Shown: piece by piece, positions 1 to 7,174 of the stretch
Layout: each line of letters starts with the position of its first letter
Position numbering within the stretch: the stretch's first letter is position 1
DNA from: Nitrospirota bacterium
GTDB lineage: Bacteria; Nitrospirota_A; Leptospirillia; Leptospirillales; Leptospirillaceae
DNA length: 18,457 nucleotides
Assembly: GCA_021838765.1 (NCBI GenBank)
Contig: JAKCCY010000047.1
Span: forward strand, 1-18,457
Direction: 5' to 3'
Position numbers and translations under genes: made by a program
The notes under the pieces: generated by a model
Told to the model about the DNA's origin: nothing
Databases searched by the model: none
The model's input: the letters and a program-made list of their open reading frames with translations, nothing else

Positions 1-1
1 T

Positions 2-82
2 TCCGATCTAATCTCCTGCAACAACCGTTTCTCAGGTTTGGCGCTGGAAGCAGTCGCATTGACCTACCGCCCCGTTCACTAA
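2..82 (+). CDS. Possible C-terminal end of an upstream protein (partial)
   Basis: Frame 2 is open from the window edge to a TAA at 80-82. It encodes about 26 residues ending in LALEAVALTYRPVH. Codon third positions are richer in G/C than in the competing frame 1, which is open to a TAA at 88-90. The protein cannot be identified from so short a piece, and it may not be coding at all. From 83 to 224 I see no gene; this stretch is the leader of the ferredoxin gene. Confidence 0.25.
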   Translation, partial: SDLISCNNRFSGLALEAVALTYRPVH

Positions 83-224
83 TAGAATAACGGAGAATAT
101 TTCTTTTTTCCTGGATTGCCGCACTCTCCGGCCCTCCAACAGTTTTCGACTGATTTCCCGAACCTGGAATCCAGTGTTCATGACAATATTTCTGTAAACA
201 TCTTATCTATGGAGAACTCTGTAT

Positions 225-554
225 ATGCCAAAACTGACGATTACGGAACTGAACAAATCAGTAGAAATAGAATCTGGCGTTCCGATCCTGATCTCCCTCA
301 TGGTTCAGGGAATTTCCTTCGGATTTGTCTGCGGCGGGAATGCCGCATGCGGAACATGCAACCTGATCGTCAAGGAAGGTGCTGAAACACTGAAGCCCAG
401 AAACGCCAAGGAAGGCTTTCTTGCGAAAGCCATGATGCTCTCCGACGACAACAGGCTCGCCTGCCAGACCGAGATGGGAACCGGAGACCTGACGGTATCG
501 GTCCCTGCCCTCGGTCGCCCCCAGACCCCGTTCTCCATGCCTTTCCCCAAATAA
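225..554 (+). CDS. 2Fe-2S ferredoxin, adrenodoxin-type
   Basis: A soluble 109-residue electron carrier expected to bind one [2Fe-2S] cluster. The four cluster ligands are visible as C36, C42, C45 and C80, in the pattern C-x5-C-x2-C-x34-C (core CGGNAACGTC). This is the spacing of adrenodoxin-type ferredoxins, as opposed to the C-x4-C-x2-C of plant type. The last 15 residues are proline-rich and extend past the usual fold. The ATG at 225 is preceded by GGAGAA at 211-216, 8 nt away. The gene converges with the TusA-like gene and ends 62 bp from it. No partner reductase or Fe-S assembly gene is visible, so the redox partner is unknown. Family assignment is confident; the specific role is not. Confidence 0.9.
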   Translation: MPKLTITELNKSVEIESGVPILISLMVQGISFGFVCGGNAACGTCNLIVKEGAETLKPRNAKEGFLAKAMMLSDDNRLACQTEMGTGDLTVSVPALGRPQTPFSMPFPK

Positions 555-560
555 TCGCCA

Positions 561-593
561 GGCCCCGGAGACACCACCAGGATCTTCGGGGCC
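561..593. terminator. Hairpin between convergent genes (candidate bidirectional terminator)
   Basis: An 11-bp stem pairs 561-571 with 583-593, with one G-T wobble and an 11-nt loop. It lies between the ends of the ferredoxin (+) and the TusA-like gene (-). There is no uninterrupted T-run directly after it on either strand (a TTTT occurs at about 607-610), so its efficiency as an intrinsic terminator is uncertain. Confidence 0.45.
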
Positions 594-616
594 CATCAGA
601 TCCTCTGTTTTCCGGA

Positions 617-862
617 TCAGACCCCTTCCTTTTCTTTCCTGATCCAAAACAGGAACGACTTGTCCCGCTCCTCGCTCAAGAGGAGAGTATGTCCTGTTTT
701 TTTCGTCCAGGCCTCCATATCCGGTCGACTTCCTGGATCAGTTGAAATCATCAGGAGAATTTCTCCGGGCGCCATTTCGTTGATCTGTTTTCTTGTCTTT
801 AAAACCGGCATTGGGCACATCAACCCGGAACAGTCCAGTTTAACCGACTCAATATATTCCAC
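617..862 (-). CDS. TusA/SirA-family sulfur carrier protein
   Basis: An 81-residue cytoplasmic protein of the TusA (SirA/YeeD) family. The family signature CPMPVLKTRK is at residues 16-25. C16 corresponds to the cysteine that carries a persulfide in TusA proteins, and a second cysteine sits at position 11. Length matches the family (about 75-85). The start is a GTG at 862, supported by a GGAGG-containing stretch at 866-874. In E. coli TusA relays sulfur from IscS through TusBCD and TusE to MnmA for tRNA 2-thiolation; other TusA paralogues act in sulfur oxidation or molybdenum-cofactor pathways. mnmA lies about 2.5 kb away on the same strand, so a tRNA role is possible. No TusBCDE or dsr/hdr genes are in view, so the pathway is left open and no symbol is assigned. 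Confidence 0.85.
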   Translation of the reverse strand: MEYIESVKLDCSGLMCPMPVLKTRKQINEMAPGEILLMISTDPGSRPDMEAWTKKTGHTLLLSEERDKSFLFWIRKEKEGV

Positions 863-929
863 CTGCCCTCCTCCAATATTTTAAATCTAACACCTTGTAA
901 AGATTAACAAAAAAATGAAATAAAAATCG

Positions 930-958
930 TTGACAATCCTGATTGTTCATGGTACGTT
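930..958 (+). promoter_or_regulatory. Sigma70-like promoter for the 43-aa membrane protein
   Basis: A perfect TTGACA lies at 930-935, followed by a 17-nt spacer and a weaker -10 candidate TACGTT at 953-958. The surroundings are AT-rich. Transcription would start near 965 and give a leader of about 135 nt before the ATG at 1101. The poor -10 suggests a promoter that may need activation, or one with low basal output. Confidence 0.5.
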
Positions 959-971
959 TCATTTGTGAAAC
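956..971. promoter_or_regulatory. Perfect inverted repeat, candidate operator
   Basis: GTTTCA-TTTG-TGAAAC is a perfect 6-bp inverted repeat with a 4-bp centre. It overlaps the -10 region and predicted start of the promoter at 930-958. A further half-site GTTTCA occurs at 997-1002. The geometry is that of a dimeric regulator's operator, and its position suggests repression. The regulator is not encoded in the window. Confidence 0.5.
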
Positions 972-1100
972 ATGAAAATGGGCCTTTCTTTTTTCTGTTT
1001 CACGCCATTCTTAACATTCAAATCCAATGAACTGCCCTTGCGGATATGTTCAGGTCCTCAATAAGGACAACGAATCGCATTCGCTCAACAGGAGGTCCCC

Positions 1101-1232
1101 ATGAAGAGATTGTCTGATTCCGGCGGCGTTGCCTTCACTTATGTTTCCGTTATTGGCACACTGGTTGCATTGATTGTCGTTTTTGGCCATTTTTACTCAG
1201 TCGCCAATCACACACCCATCGGTGGATTTTAA
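1101..1232 (+). CDS. Small single-span membrane protein (43 aa)
   Basis: An ORF of 43 codons plus TAA, with ATG at 1101 and a perfect GGAGG at 1091-1095. The product starts MKRLSDSGG and has one hydrophobic segment at about residues 10-31. It ends in the short polar tail HTPIGGF. Positive residues at the N-terminus predict N-in, C-out topology. It has its own promoter and candidate operator upstream and a strong terminator at 1275-1312, so it looks like a complete one-gene transcription unit. I do not recognise the family. Size and topology recall the tiny accessory subunits of respiratory oxidases or other membrane complexes, but no diagnostic residues support that. Confidence concerns it being a real gene. 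Confidence 0.7.
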   Translation: MKRLSDSGGVAFTYVSVIGTLVALIVVFGHFYSVANHTPIGGF

Positions 1233-1274
1233 GTCAAATTCCTCCTCAAATCCATCCTAAAAGGTTCTGTCCAA

Positions 1275-1312
1275 AAAAAAAGGGCTACCCATCCCGGGCA
1301 AGCCCTTTTTTT
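1275..1312. terminator. Bidirectional intrinsic terminator
   Basis: A 12-bp perfect stem (1275-1286 with 1301-1312) carries an AAAAAAAGGGCT arm and a complementary AGCCCTTTTTTT arm, around a 14-nt loop. T-runs follow the G/C part on both strands. It can therefore terminate the 43-aa gene (+) and the convergent rnc transcript (-). Confidence 0.85.
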
Positions 1313-1332
1313 ACTTTCCTGATGTTTCCAGT

Positions 1333-2457
1333 CTAAGACAAAGCGATCCCGCGATCCTCCGGCAAGGGTCCCCTTGGCTCATCAGCGCCATCCTGATCCA
1401 CCCGGGAATCCCGATCCGGATGAACGGAAACCGAAGAGGGCTCCTCCGGACGTTTTTTGGTCTCTTCCTCAAGGGAGAAGGTCTCCCCTTCCCCGGAAAC
1501 GAAATCGTTGTGGTTCAGAAGGTGCGAGTCCCCAGACGGAGCATCCATTTTCTCCGGTTCGACAGGAGATTCCTGAACTTCGGACTCCTCCCCGGCTGGG
1601 CTCTCCGCCAAAACAGCATCCTGTGGTTTTCCGGAAGAAGGTTCCTTCCCACTGACGGTTTCCCATGCATTCTTCGCCGCCAGGATCGATGCCCCACGTT
1701 TGGTTGTCGTCTCTCCGGAGGCCAACAGCTCTTCCCCTACAAAAGCCCCCACTCTGAACCGCCTCTGGTGGGGCGGTCCAAACTCTTCGATAACCCGATA
1801 CTCCGGCTGGACGCCATGGGTCCTTTGACACCATTTCTGGACAAGCATCTTGTAGTTCAAGGATGGCGGCCTTCTTGGCGCAACCACCGGAGAAACAATA
1901 ACCTCCGGCTCTTTCTTTTCTTTTGAATCCCTGGCTTCCTTTACGACATTGGCCTGTTCGAGTCCAATAATAATCTCCCGGAGAGGCTGCGCAAACCAGG
2001 GAATCAGAATCTGCCGCACCGTTTCAAGTCCATATTCCAGATACAAGCAGGCCGTCAAGGATTCCAGCGTGTCCGCCAGAATCGATGGATTATCCCGGTC
2101 GCCCGATGAATGACTTCCCTTCCCCAGAATCATGAAAGCACCCAGATCCATGCGCCTTGCAATCGAAGCCAGAACCTGTGTACTGACGATGCTCGAGAAA
2201 ATCTGGCCGATATCACCTTCATTAGCGGTGGGCCAAGTGTTCAGGAGATACTCGCTCACGATCAGTCCAATGACTCTGTCCCCCAAAAATTCGAGGCGTT
2301 CGTAGTTTGGAACAGGATTCTTCCGGCCTCTTTCATGAGACGCGGACCGATGGGTCAACGCCTCTTCAATCCTGAGATTTTCCTTGACAGGAAGTCCCAG
2401 AATGCGAATGAGAAGCTCTGGCGATCGGGGAAGGGTCTTCCCCCGATATTCAAACAA
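1333..2457 (-). CDS. rnc: Ribonuclease III with long acidic C-terminal tail
   Basis: A double-strand-specific endoribonuclease for rRNA and mRNA processing. The RNase III domain occupies about residues 10-165 and has the signature ERLEFLGD at 53-60. The Mg2+-binding residues of the E. coli enzyme (E38, D45, E65, D114, E117) correspond to E53, D60, E80, D129 and E132, all present. A charged linker (about 166-199) leads to a double-stranded RNA-binding domain (about 200-268). Residues after 270 form a low-complexity, Glu/Asp/Ser/Pro-rich tail of roughly 100 residues, making 374 aa against about 225-250 in most bacteria. The start is TTG at 2457, strongly supported by AAAGGAGG at 2463-2470 with a 5-nt gap. 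It is the last gene of the long minus-strand run. The upstream gap 2458-2585 shows no clear promoter. Confidence 0.95.
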   Translation of the reverse strand: MFEYRGKTLPRSPELLIRILGLPVKENLRIEEALTHRSASHERGRKNPVPNYERLEFLGDRVIGLIVSEYLLNTWPTANEGDIGQIFSSIVSTQVLASIARRMDLGAFMILGKGSHSSGDRDNPSILADTLESLTACLYLEYGLETVRQILIPWFAQPLREIIIGLEQANVVKEARDSKEKKEPEVIVSPVVAPRRPPSLNYKMLVQKWCQRTHGVQPEYRVIEEFGPPHQRRFRVGAFVGEELLASGETTTKRGASILAAKNAWETVSGKEPSSGKPQDAVLAESPAGEESEVQESPVEPEKMDAPSGDSHLLNHNDFVSGEGETFSLEEETKKRPEEPSSVSVHPDRDSRVDQDGADEPRGPLPEDRGIALS

Positions 2458-2585
2458 TAGAACCTCCTTTAAAAAATAGGCAACAAAAATTGATCCCGAT
2501 TCCCCACCCTCTTAGTCTGGGTAGAATGGACCGCATTGTCCCATAAAAAGGCTCCAAATCCAACAGATTATTTCTTTTTTCCATT

Positions 2586-3353
2586 TCAGGCCAAATAGAC
2601 CGCCATAACGTCTTCAAGCGACAGGACAGATCTGTTGCCGCCCGTATCGACCAGGACACTTTCTCCGTTGAAGGAAACAACCTTTCCTTCAACGCATCCC
2701 CAGGACAACAAACCTCCCGGGAAGTTCCGTTCAATCATGACAGACATATCCCTGTCTCGCGCCCAGGAAAGAAGATCCCGCTGATAACGATGGGCACTTG
2801 TCCCTCCCCAGCCGCACCACATTCTCAGAACTCCTTCATCGTGAGTGGAGAGGGACTTCTCGAACAGCCTTGTAAGGATTCCTCTCATGGCGTCAACATC
2901 TCCCATGGCCCGATGGGGATTCTCATGCAATACCCCCATAATCCTTACAAGTTCGGTTAACTTGTATGAAGACAGGTCAGGCTTCATACGGCGGAAAAGG
3001 GCCAGGGAATCGATGCCCGGATTGCCAAGGGGAATTTCGCCCTGACGGATGAGATCCCGGTTAATCATTCCCAGATCAAAGGACAGGTTATGGGCAACAA
3101 CGATCGCCTTTTTCAGATGCTCCTTCCATTCGCCATACAGTTCCCTGAATGTGGGACATCCAACCGTCATTTCCGTCGTAATCCCGTTAATCCTGCTCAC
3201 TTCCTCCGGGATTGGACCCTTCCCCGAAACAAGGCTTTCTCCCCTGAAAATCTCCTTGTCTCCATCCCATACCGACAAGGCCCATTCCACAACCCTCGCC
3301 TCGGGATCCCTTAAAAGACCGGATGTCTCCACATCCAGATACGCAATATGCAA
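2586..3353 (-). CDS. DnaQ-like DEDDh 3'-5' exonuclease
   Basis: A 255-residue protein of the exonuclease family that includes the epsilon proofreading subunit of DNA polymerase III. All five active-site residues are visible: D7 and E9 in LDVETSG, D93 in HNLSFD, and H147 and D152 in HRAMGDVDA. The exonuclease domain spans about residues 1-170. About 80 further residues with several Trp and Gly have no recognised motif. The reading frame is open further upstream (to 3482, inside mnmA), but the TTG at 3353 has GGGAGG at 3359-3364 with a 5-nt gap and places the first motif right at the N-terminus, as expected. It lies 19 bp after mnmA. Whether it proofreads replication or acts in repair or RNA turnover cannot be told; it is not labelled dnaQ. 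Confidence 0.88.
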   Translation of the reverse strand: MHIAYLDVETSGLLRDPEARVVEWALSVWDGDKEIFRGESLVSGKGPIPEEVSRINGITTEMTVGCPTFRELYGEWKEHLKKAIVVAHNLSFDLGMINRDLIRQGEIPLGNPGIDSLALFRRMKPDLSSYKLTELVRIMGVLHENPHRAMGDVDAMRGILTRLFEKSLSTHDEGVLRMWCGWGGTSAHRYQRDLLSWARDRDMSVMIERNFPGGLLSWGCVEGKVVSFNGESVLVDTGGNRSVLSLEDVMAVYLA

Positions 3354-3372
3354 CCATTCCTCCCAAGGGCTC

Positions 3373-4488
3373 TCAACTCCAGCCAGATGATATCGTTCCA
3401 GAACCCAGTATGATCTCTCTATCCAGCAACAATGCTCCCACCTGCCCCGGAGAGACCCAGGGAGAGGGCTCCATGAGAGCAATCCCCACCCTCTTCTCTT
3501 CCGGGGAATACCAGGAAACCTGACAGGGAACCGGCTTCATTGACGACCGGAAAACTACCGAAAGTTCGCACCCAGTCTTGTCGGGAGCAGGTCCATTCCA
3601 ACCGTCAAGGATACAGTTCGCAACCTCCAGACTGTCTTTTCCGCCCAAAACAACCTGTTTTGTCCCGGGCCGAATCTCCAGAACGTAAACCCGTTCCCCG
3701 AATCCCGTACCCATGCCTCTTCTCTGCCCTCTCGTCAGACCGAGGCCACCCTCCATGGATCCCATCCTTTCACCTGTCTCCCCGACAGCCTCCCACGTTC
3801 CCTTCATTTCAGGAGGAATCCATTTTTCAAGATAGGACTTCAGGTTTTTATCCGAGACAAAACAGGCCTCCATGTTTTCGACCATTTCAGAGACGGGAAA
3901 ACCGGCAATCCCGGCCAGTTTCCGGACCTCTTCCTTGGTCAGGTCGGAAAGGGGCCAAACAAGCCTTGCGATCTCCTCTGACTTAAGACCTGCCAAAAAA
4001 TAGGACTGGTCCTTCCCCGGATCCCTGCCCTTCGCAACATGGTACTGTCCGGTCACAGGGGAATAGACTTTCCTCGCATAATGGCCTGTCGCCACCATCT
4101 CGATCCCGAGAGAGTCCGCAAGCGCGATCAATTCGTGAATTTTCACCCGGGCATTACAGGTGACACAGGGATTGGGCGTCAAGGCTTTCAGATATTCATC
4201 GCGGAAAGGGTCCATGACCTTTTTCCTGAAATCATCCCGGCGATCGACCATGACAAAAGGAATCTCAAGAACCTCTTCGCAGAGATACCTGACCATGGGA
4301 ACATGGCAGCAGCCCCGCTCTGACCAGGGGCGAGCATTTTCCGATGACGGGTGACATTCGGACGAATCTTCGGAGTCCCATATTTCAATAATGGCTCCGG
4401 TCACATCGTATCCCGACTGCTTCATGATGAGAGCCGACACAGCCGAATCGACACCACCGCTCATTCCAACCAAAACTCTCTTGTTCAT
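3373..4488 (-). CDS. mnmA: tRNA-specific 2-thiouridylase MnmA
   Basis: Introduces sulfur at C2 of uridine-34 in tRNAs for Lys, Glu and Gln, using ATP and a persulfide donor. The PP-loop motif SGGVDS is at residues 10-15. The two catalytic cysteines are C108 in TPNPCVTC and C209 in EACFVSD. ATGHYARK (133-140) and GKDQSYFLAGL (158-168) are also typical of MnmA. The length of 371 is normal. The region after residue 36 has the Cys-containing insertion (RGCC) seen in many non-enterobacterial MnmA proteins. Its ATG overlaps the bactofilin stop as ATGA (4485-4488), implying coupled translation. mnmE and mnmG, which modify C5 of the same base, lie upstream in the same run. Confidence 0.96.
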   Translation of the reverse strand: MNKRVLVGMSGGVDSAVSALIMKQSGYDVTGAIIEIWDSEDSSECHPSSENARPWSERGCCHVPMVRYLCEEVLEIPFVMVDRRDDFRKKVMDPFRDEYLKALTPNPCVTCNARVKIHELIALADSLGIEMVATGHYARKVYSPVTGQYHVAKGRDPGKDQSYFLAGLKSEEIARLVWPLSDLTKEEVRKLAGIAGFPVSEMVENMEACFVSDKNLKSYLEKWIPPEMKGTWEAVGETGERMGSMEGGLGLTRGQRRGMGTGFGERVYVLEIRPGTKQVVLGGKDSLEVANCILDGWNGPAPDKTGCELSVVFRSSMKPVPCQVSWYSPEEKRVGIALMEPSPWVSPGQVGALLLDREIILGSGTISSGWS

Positions 4489-4883
4489 TTTTTTGTTTTT
4501 TCAGCCTCTCCCACCCCTGATTCCGGCATCTCGCACTGACCATTGAAAATAACGCCTTCTTCGATCAAGAGCGATTTCGTCTGGATTCGGGCCTTGACCT
4601 TCGAAGGCTTTACAAGATGGAGAGAGTCTCCCGACTCGATATCCCCTGTCACCTGTCCTCCACACACAACAGTCCTGACTTTCACCGCGCCTTCGATCTG
4701 GGCCGTTTCTCCGATGATCAAGGTATGGTTCGAGATGATTTCTCCATCAACCTTTCCATCGATGCGCATTGTCCCTTCAAACTGGATCACTCCCTTGAAG
4801 TAGGTTTCTTTTCCCAGGAAGGCCGTTATGTTCTTACCGGAAAGACCGGCCTGAGTCCTTGATGAATTACTGTCAGATAACAT
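4485..4883 (-). CDS. Bactofilin (DUF583) cytoskeletal protein
   Basis: A 132-residue polymer-forming protein of the bactofilin family. The central region (about 18-112) shows the repeating pattern of short Gly- and Val/Ile-containing beta strands that form the right-handed beta-helix (for example FEGTMRIDGKVDGEI). Both ends are short, polar and probably disordered: a Ser-rich N-terminus and a Lys/Glu-rich C-terminus. No transmembrane segment is seen, although many bactofilins associate with the membrane. The ATG at 4883 lies 2 bp after the parB stop, and the gene overlaps mnmA by 4 bp. In Myxococcus xanthus bactofilins position the ParABS machinery, so placement directly after parB is suggestive; the functional link here is inferred from position. 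Confidence 0.92.
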   Translation of the reverse strand: MLSDSNSSRTQAGLSGKNITAFLGKETYFKGVIQFEGTMRIDGKVDGEIISNHTLIIGETAQIEGAVKVRTVVCGGQVTGDIESGDSLHLVKPSKVKARIQTKSLLIEEGVIFNGQCEMPESGVGEAEKTKK

Positions 4884-4885
4884 CG

Positions 4886-5743
4886 TTAAACCCTTTCGCC
4901 TTCATGGCCGGATGTAACACCCAATTGATCGAGAAAACGGTTCAGATCGCTTTCATCCTGAACCTCCACGGTGACCTGGAACGCCTTTTTCCCCGGCTTG
5001 ATCCTGACCGATCGCCCAAAGGCTGACGTCAGGACTTCCTGCCTGGAGATGACCCAATCGGGAACGGATTTTCGGGGCGGAGACTTTTTCCCGATATTTT
5101 TCTCAAGGGAACGGACTGAAAGCCCTTCTGCCAGGATGGCATTCTCCCATTTTTTCTGAAGCAGGGGATCCTTGATGCCGAGAAGGATCTTTGCGTGCCC
5201 CATATTCAGCTCCCCGGTCTCAAGAAGTCCGAGGGTCTCAATCGGCAAGGCAAGAATCCGAAGGTAGTTCGCAATGGTCGAGCGCTTCATCCCCAGATGT
5301 TTTGCCAGCTGTTCCTGGGTCCATGTGCATTCTTCGATCAGCTGGTTCAGCCCTACCGCAATCTCGACCGGGTTCAGGTCCGAGCGCTGCAGATTCTCCA
5401 CCAGGGCAATCTCAAGAAGCCTGTCTTCGGGAATCTCCTTGACAATAGACGGGATGGTCTCCCATCCAAGACGACAGGCTGCGCGGTATCGCCTTTCTCC
5501 TGCCACCAGGAAATAACCATCGCCCCGGCTCTGGATCCTGGTCAGGATCACCGGCTGAAGGATCCCATGGTTTGACAGGGACTCCATCATCTCAAGGAGC
5601 TCTTCTTCCTTGAATGTCTTCCTTGGCTGGTAGGGGTTACCCTGGATATCCCCAACCGGAATCATCAAAACATCCCCTTCGTGGCTTGGACCCTCCGGCT
5701 CGAAAAGAGAATCCAGTCCCCGACCCAGACTGTTTTTAGCCAT
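4886..5743 (-). CDS. parB: Chromosome-partitioning protein ParB
   Basis: The centromere-binding CTPase clamp of the ParABS system. From the ATG at 5743 it is 285 residues: an N-terminal ParA-interacting peptide (MAKNSLGRGLDSLF), then the ParB/Srx-like CTP-binding domain with GERRYRAA at 82-89 and ENLQRSDLNPVE at 116-127, a helix-turn-helix region at about 142-163, and a C-terminal dimerisation region. The frame is open 15 codons further up, but the MAKNSLGRGL start is conserved in the family and has AAGGGAG at 5754-5760. It overlaps parA by 8 bp. A matching parS site lies at 6542-6559. Confidence 0.96.
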   Translation of the reverse strand: MAKNSLGRGLDSLFEPEGPSHEGDVLMIPVGDIQGNPYQPRKTFKEEELLEMMESLSNHGILQPVILTRIQSRGDGYFLVAGERRYRAACRLGWETIPSIVKEIPEDRLLEIALVENLQRSDLNPVEIAVGLNQLIEECTWTQEQLAKHLGMKRSTIANYLRILALPIETLGLLETGELNMGHAKILLGIKDPLLQKKWENAILAEGLSVRSLEKNIGKKSPPRKSVPDWVISRQEVLTSAFGRSVRIKPGKKAFQVTVEVQDESDLNRFLDQLGVTSGHEGERV

Positions 5744-6500
5744 ATGCAAGTATCTCCCTTGCGAGATGCAGATAAGATTGCGCCCCACGGCTCATCGCGT
5801 CATAGAGAAGAACAGGCTTTCCATGGCTGGGAGCCTCTCCAAGCGTTACGTTCCTTGGAATGATGCTTTTAAAGACCATTTCAGGAAAATGATTCTTCAA
5901 CTCATCAAGAACCTGATTGGACAACCTGTTCCTCTTGTCAAACATCGTCGGAAGGATCCCCTCTATTTCCAGGGATGGGTTCCAGGATTTCCTGACCCTC
6001 TCAAGAGTCTTCAGAAGGTGAGACAACCCCTCAAGCGCAAAAAATTCACACTGCACAGGAATCAGCACCGAGTCGGCCGCCACCAGGGCATTGATTGTGA
6101 TATATCCAAGCGAGGGGGGACAGTCAAGAAAAATAAAGTCATAATCGGAAAACTGGCACGCTGCCATCCTTTTTCTCAGCGTCAGGTGCGGATTTTCCAT
6201 CTTGGCCCCTTCCGCCTCAAATCCGGCCATCTGCATCGTCCCCGGCAAAAGGGACAGATATTTGAGACTCGTCTCCAGCATGCATTCCCCGACCGATCTT
6301 GTCCCCGCAATAAACTGGTACGACGATGGAGCCGATGCGGAAAGAGACACTCCCAGTCCACTGGTCGTGTTTCCCTGTGGATCGAGGTCGACAATCAGGA
6401 CTTTTTTTTCTTCCACAGCAAGCGAAGCCGCCAGATTGATCGTCGTGGTGGTCTTGCCGACCCCACCCTTCTGATTTGCAACCGCCATGATTCTTGGCAT
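5736..6500 (-). CDS. parA: Chromosome-partitioning ATPase ParA (Soj)
   Basis: A deviant-Walker ATPase that binds DNA non-specifically and is stimulated by ParB to move parS-bound nucleoid regions. The deviant Walker A motif KGGVGKTT is at residues 11-18 with both lysines (K11, K16). Walker A' DLDPQGN is at 38-44, and Walker B lies in FIFLDCPP. At 254 residues it is the short chromosomal type, without the N-terminal HTH of plasmid ParA. The ATG at 6500 is chosen over a TTG at 6503 because GGAGG at 6506-6510 is 5 nt away from the ATG. It is followed without a gap by parB. Confidence 0.96.
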   Translation of the reverse strand: MPRIMAVANQKGGVGKTTTTINLAASLAVEEKKVLIVDLDPQGNTTSGLGVSLSASAPSSYQFIAGTRSVGECMLETSLKYLSLLPGTMQMAGFEAEGAKMENPHLTLRKRMAACQFSDYDFIFLDCPPSLGYITINALVAADSVLIPVQCEFFALEGLSHLLKTLERVRKSWNPSLEIEGILPTMFDKRNRLSNQVLDELKNHFPEMVFKSIIPRNVTLGEAPSHGKPVLLYDAMSRGAQSYLHLAREILAYG

Positions 6501-6541
6501 CAAATCCTCCGCCCAAGCGATAAAAGCAGTCTTTTTACGAA

Positions 6542-6559
6542 TTGTTCCACGTGGAACAA
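6542..6559. other. parS: parS centromere site
   Basis: TTGTTCCACGTGGAACAA is an 18-bp perfect palindrome. Its 16-bp core (6543-6558) matches the bacterial parS consensus tGTTnCACGTGAAACa at all but one position. It lies in the rsmG-parA gap, 42 bp upstream of the parA start, so ParB bound here would also be placed to affect parAB expression. No second copy was found in the window. Confidence 0.9.
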
Positions 6560-6565
6560 CCTTGA

Positions 6566-7174
6566 TTAAAGTCTGTCAGGACTGGTTAAAATGGCTTCCG
6601 TTACATAGAAGTCTGCCAATCCGGATTTTTTTTCGGAACAGGAAAATTCCTCGAATGTTATCCCATGAACGGCAGTGGAAGAGCAAGTGAACGATGGAGA
6701 ATCTTCTCCAAACTTTCGGATGCGGACAGGGGCAAAGCGGGGCAAAAGAGGAGTGCAGGCCTTTAACAGATCTTCCCATGAAACGGCCTTGGACCAGACA
6801 TCAACCACATTCCCCGAAACAAGCGGCCGGATCATCGAAATATCTTCCAGAACATGCACATTGGACAGGTTCAGCTTTCCCGCCGCATAGAGCAGAAAGG
6901 TCATTTTTTTTTGGCGGCGCTCGATCAGATAAACAGGCCTGTCGGGATTCAGAATCGCAAAGATCAGTCCCGGAGACCCATTGCCGGAGCCAAGATCAAC
7001 AACAGGGTGCGGGTCGGAGGATAATGAAAAGTAGCGAGAGGCACTCAAGGGCTCAAGGACCAGGTTCCTTCTGATGGCATCCAGTGTCACAAATCCGGTC
7101 AGGCGGAGCCGGGAATTCCATTCCAGAAGGAGACGTTCATATTCACCGAGTTTTTGTTTCTGCTCAAATGTCAT
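6566..7174 (-). CDS. rsmG: 16S rRNA m7G527 methyltransferase RsmG (GidB)
   Basis: An S-adenosylmethionine-dependent methyltransferase that makes N7-methylguanosine at position 527 of 16S rRNA. The SAM-binding glycine loop is DLGSGNGSPGL at residues 60-70, with a following acidic residue (E85) for the ribose. The N-terminal helix MTFEQKQKLGEYERLLLEWN is typical. Length 202 is close to the family norm (about 205-240). The ATG at 7174 lies inside the last codons of mnmG (11-bp overlap) and has no clear Shine-Dalgarno sequence, so translation is probably coupled to mnmG. The gene order mnmE-mnmG-rsmG-parA-parB is the classic origin-proximal arrangement. Confidence 0.95.
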   Translation of the reverse strand: MTFEQKQKLGEYERLLLEWNSRLRLTGFVTLDAIRRNLVLEPLSASRYFSLSSDPHPVVDLGSGNGSPGLIFAILNPDRPVYLIERRQKKMTFLLYAAGKLNLSNVHVLEDISMIRPLVSGNVVDVWSKAVSWEDLLKACTPLLPRFAPVRIRKFGEDSPSFTCSSTAVHGITFEEFSCSEKKSGLADFYVTEAILTSPDRL

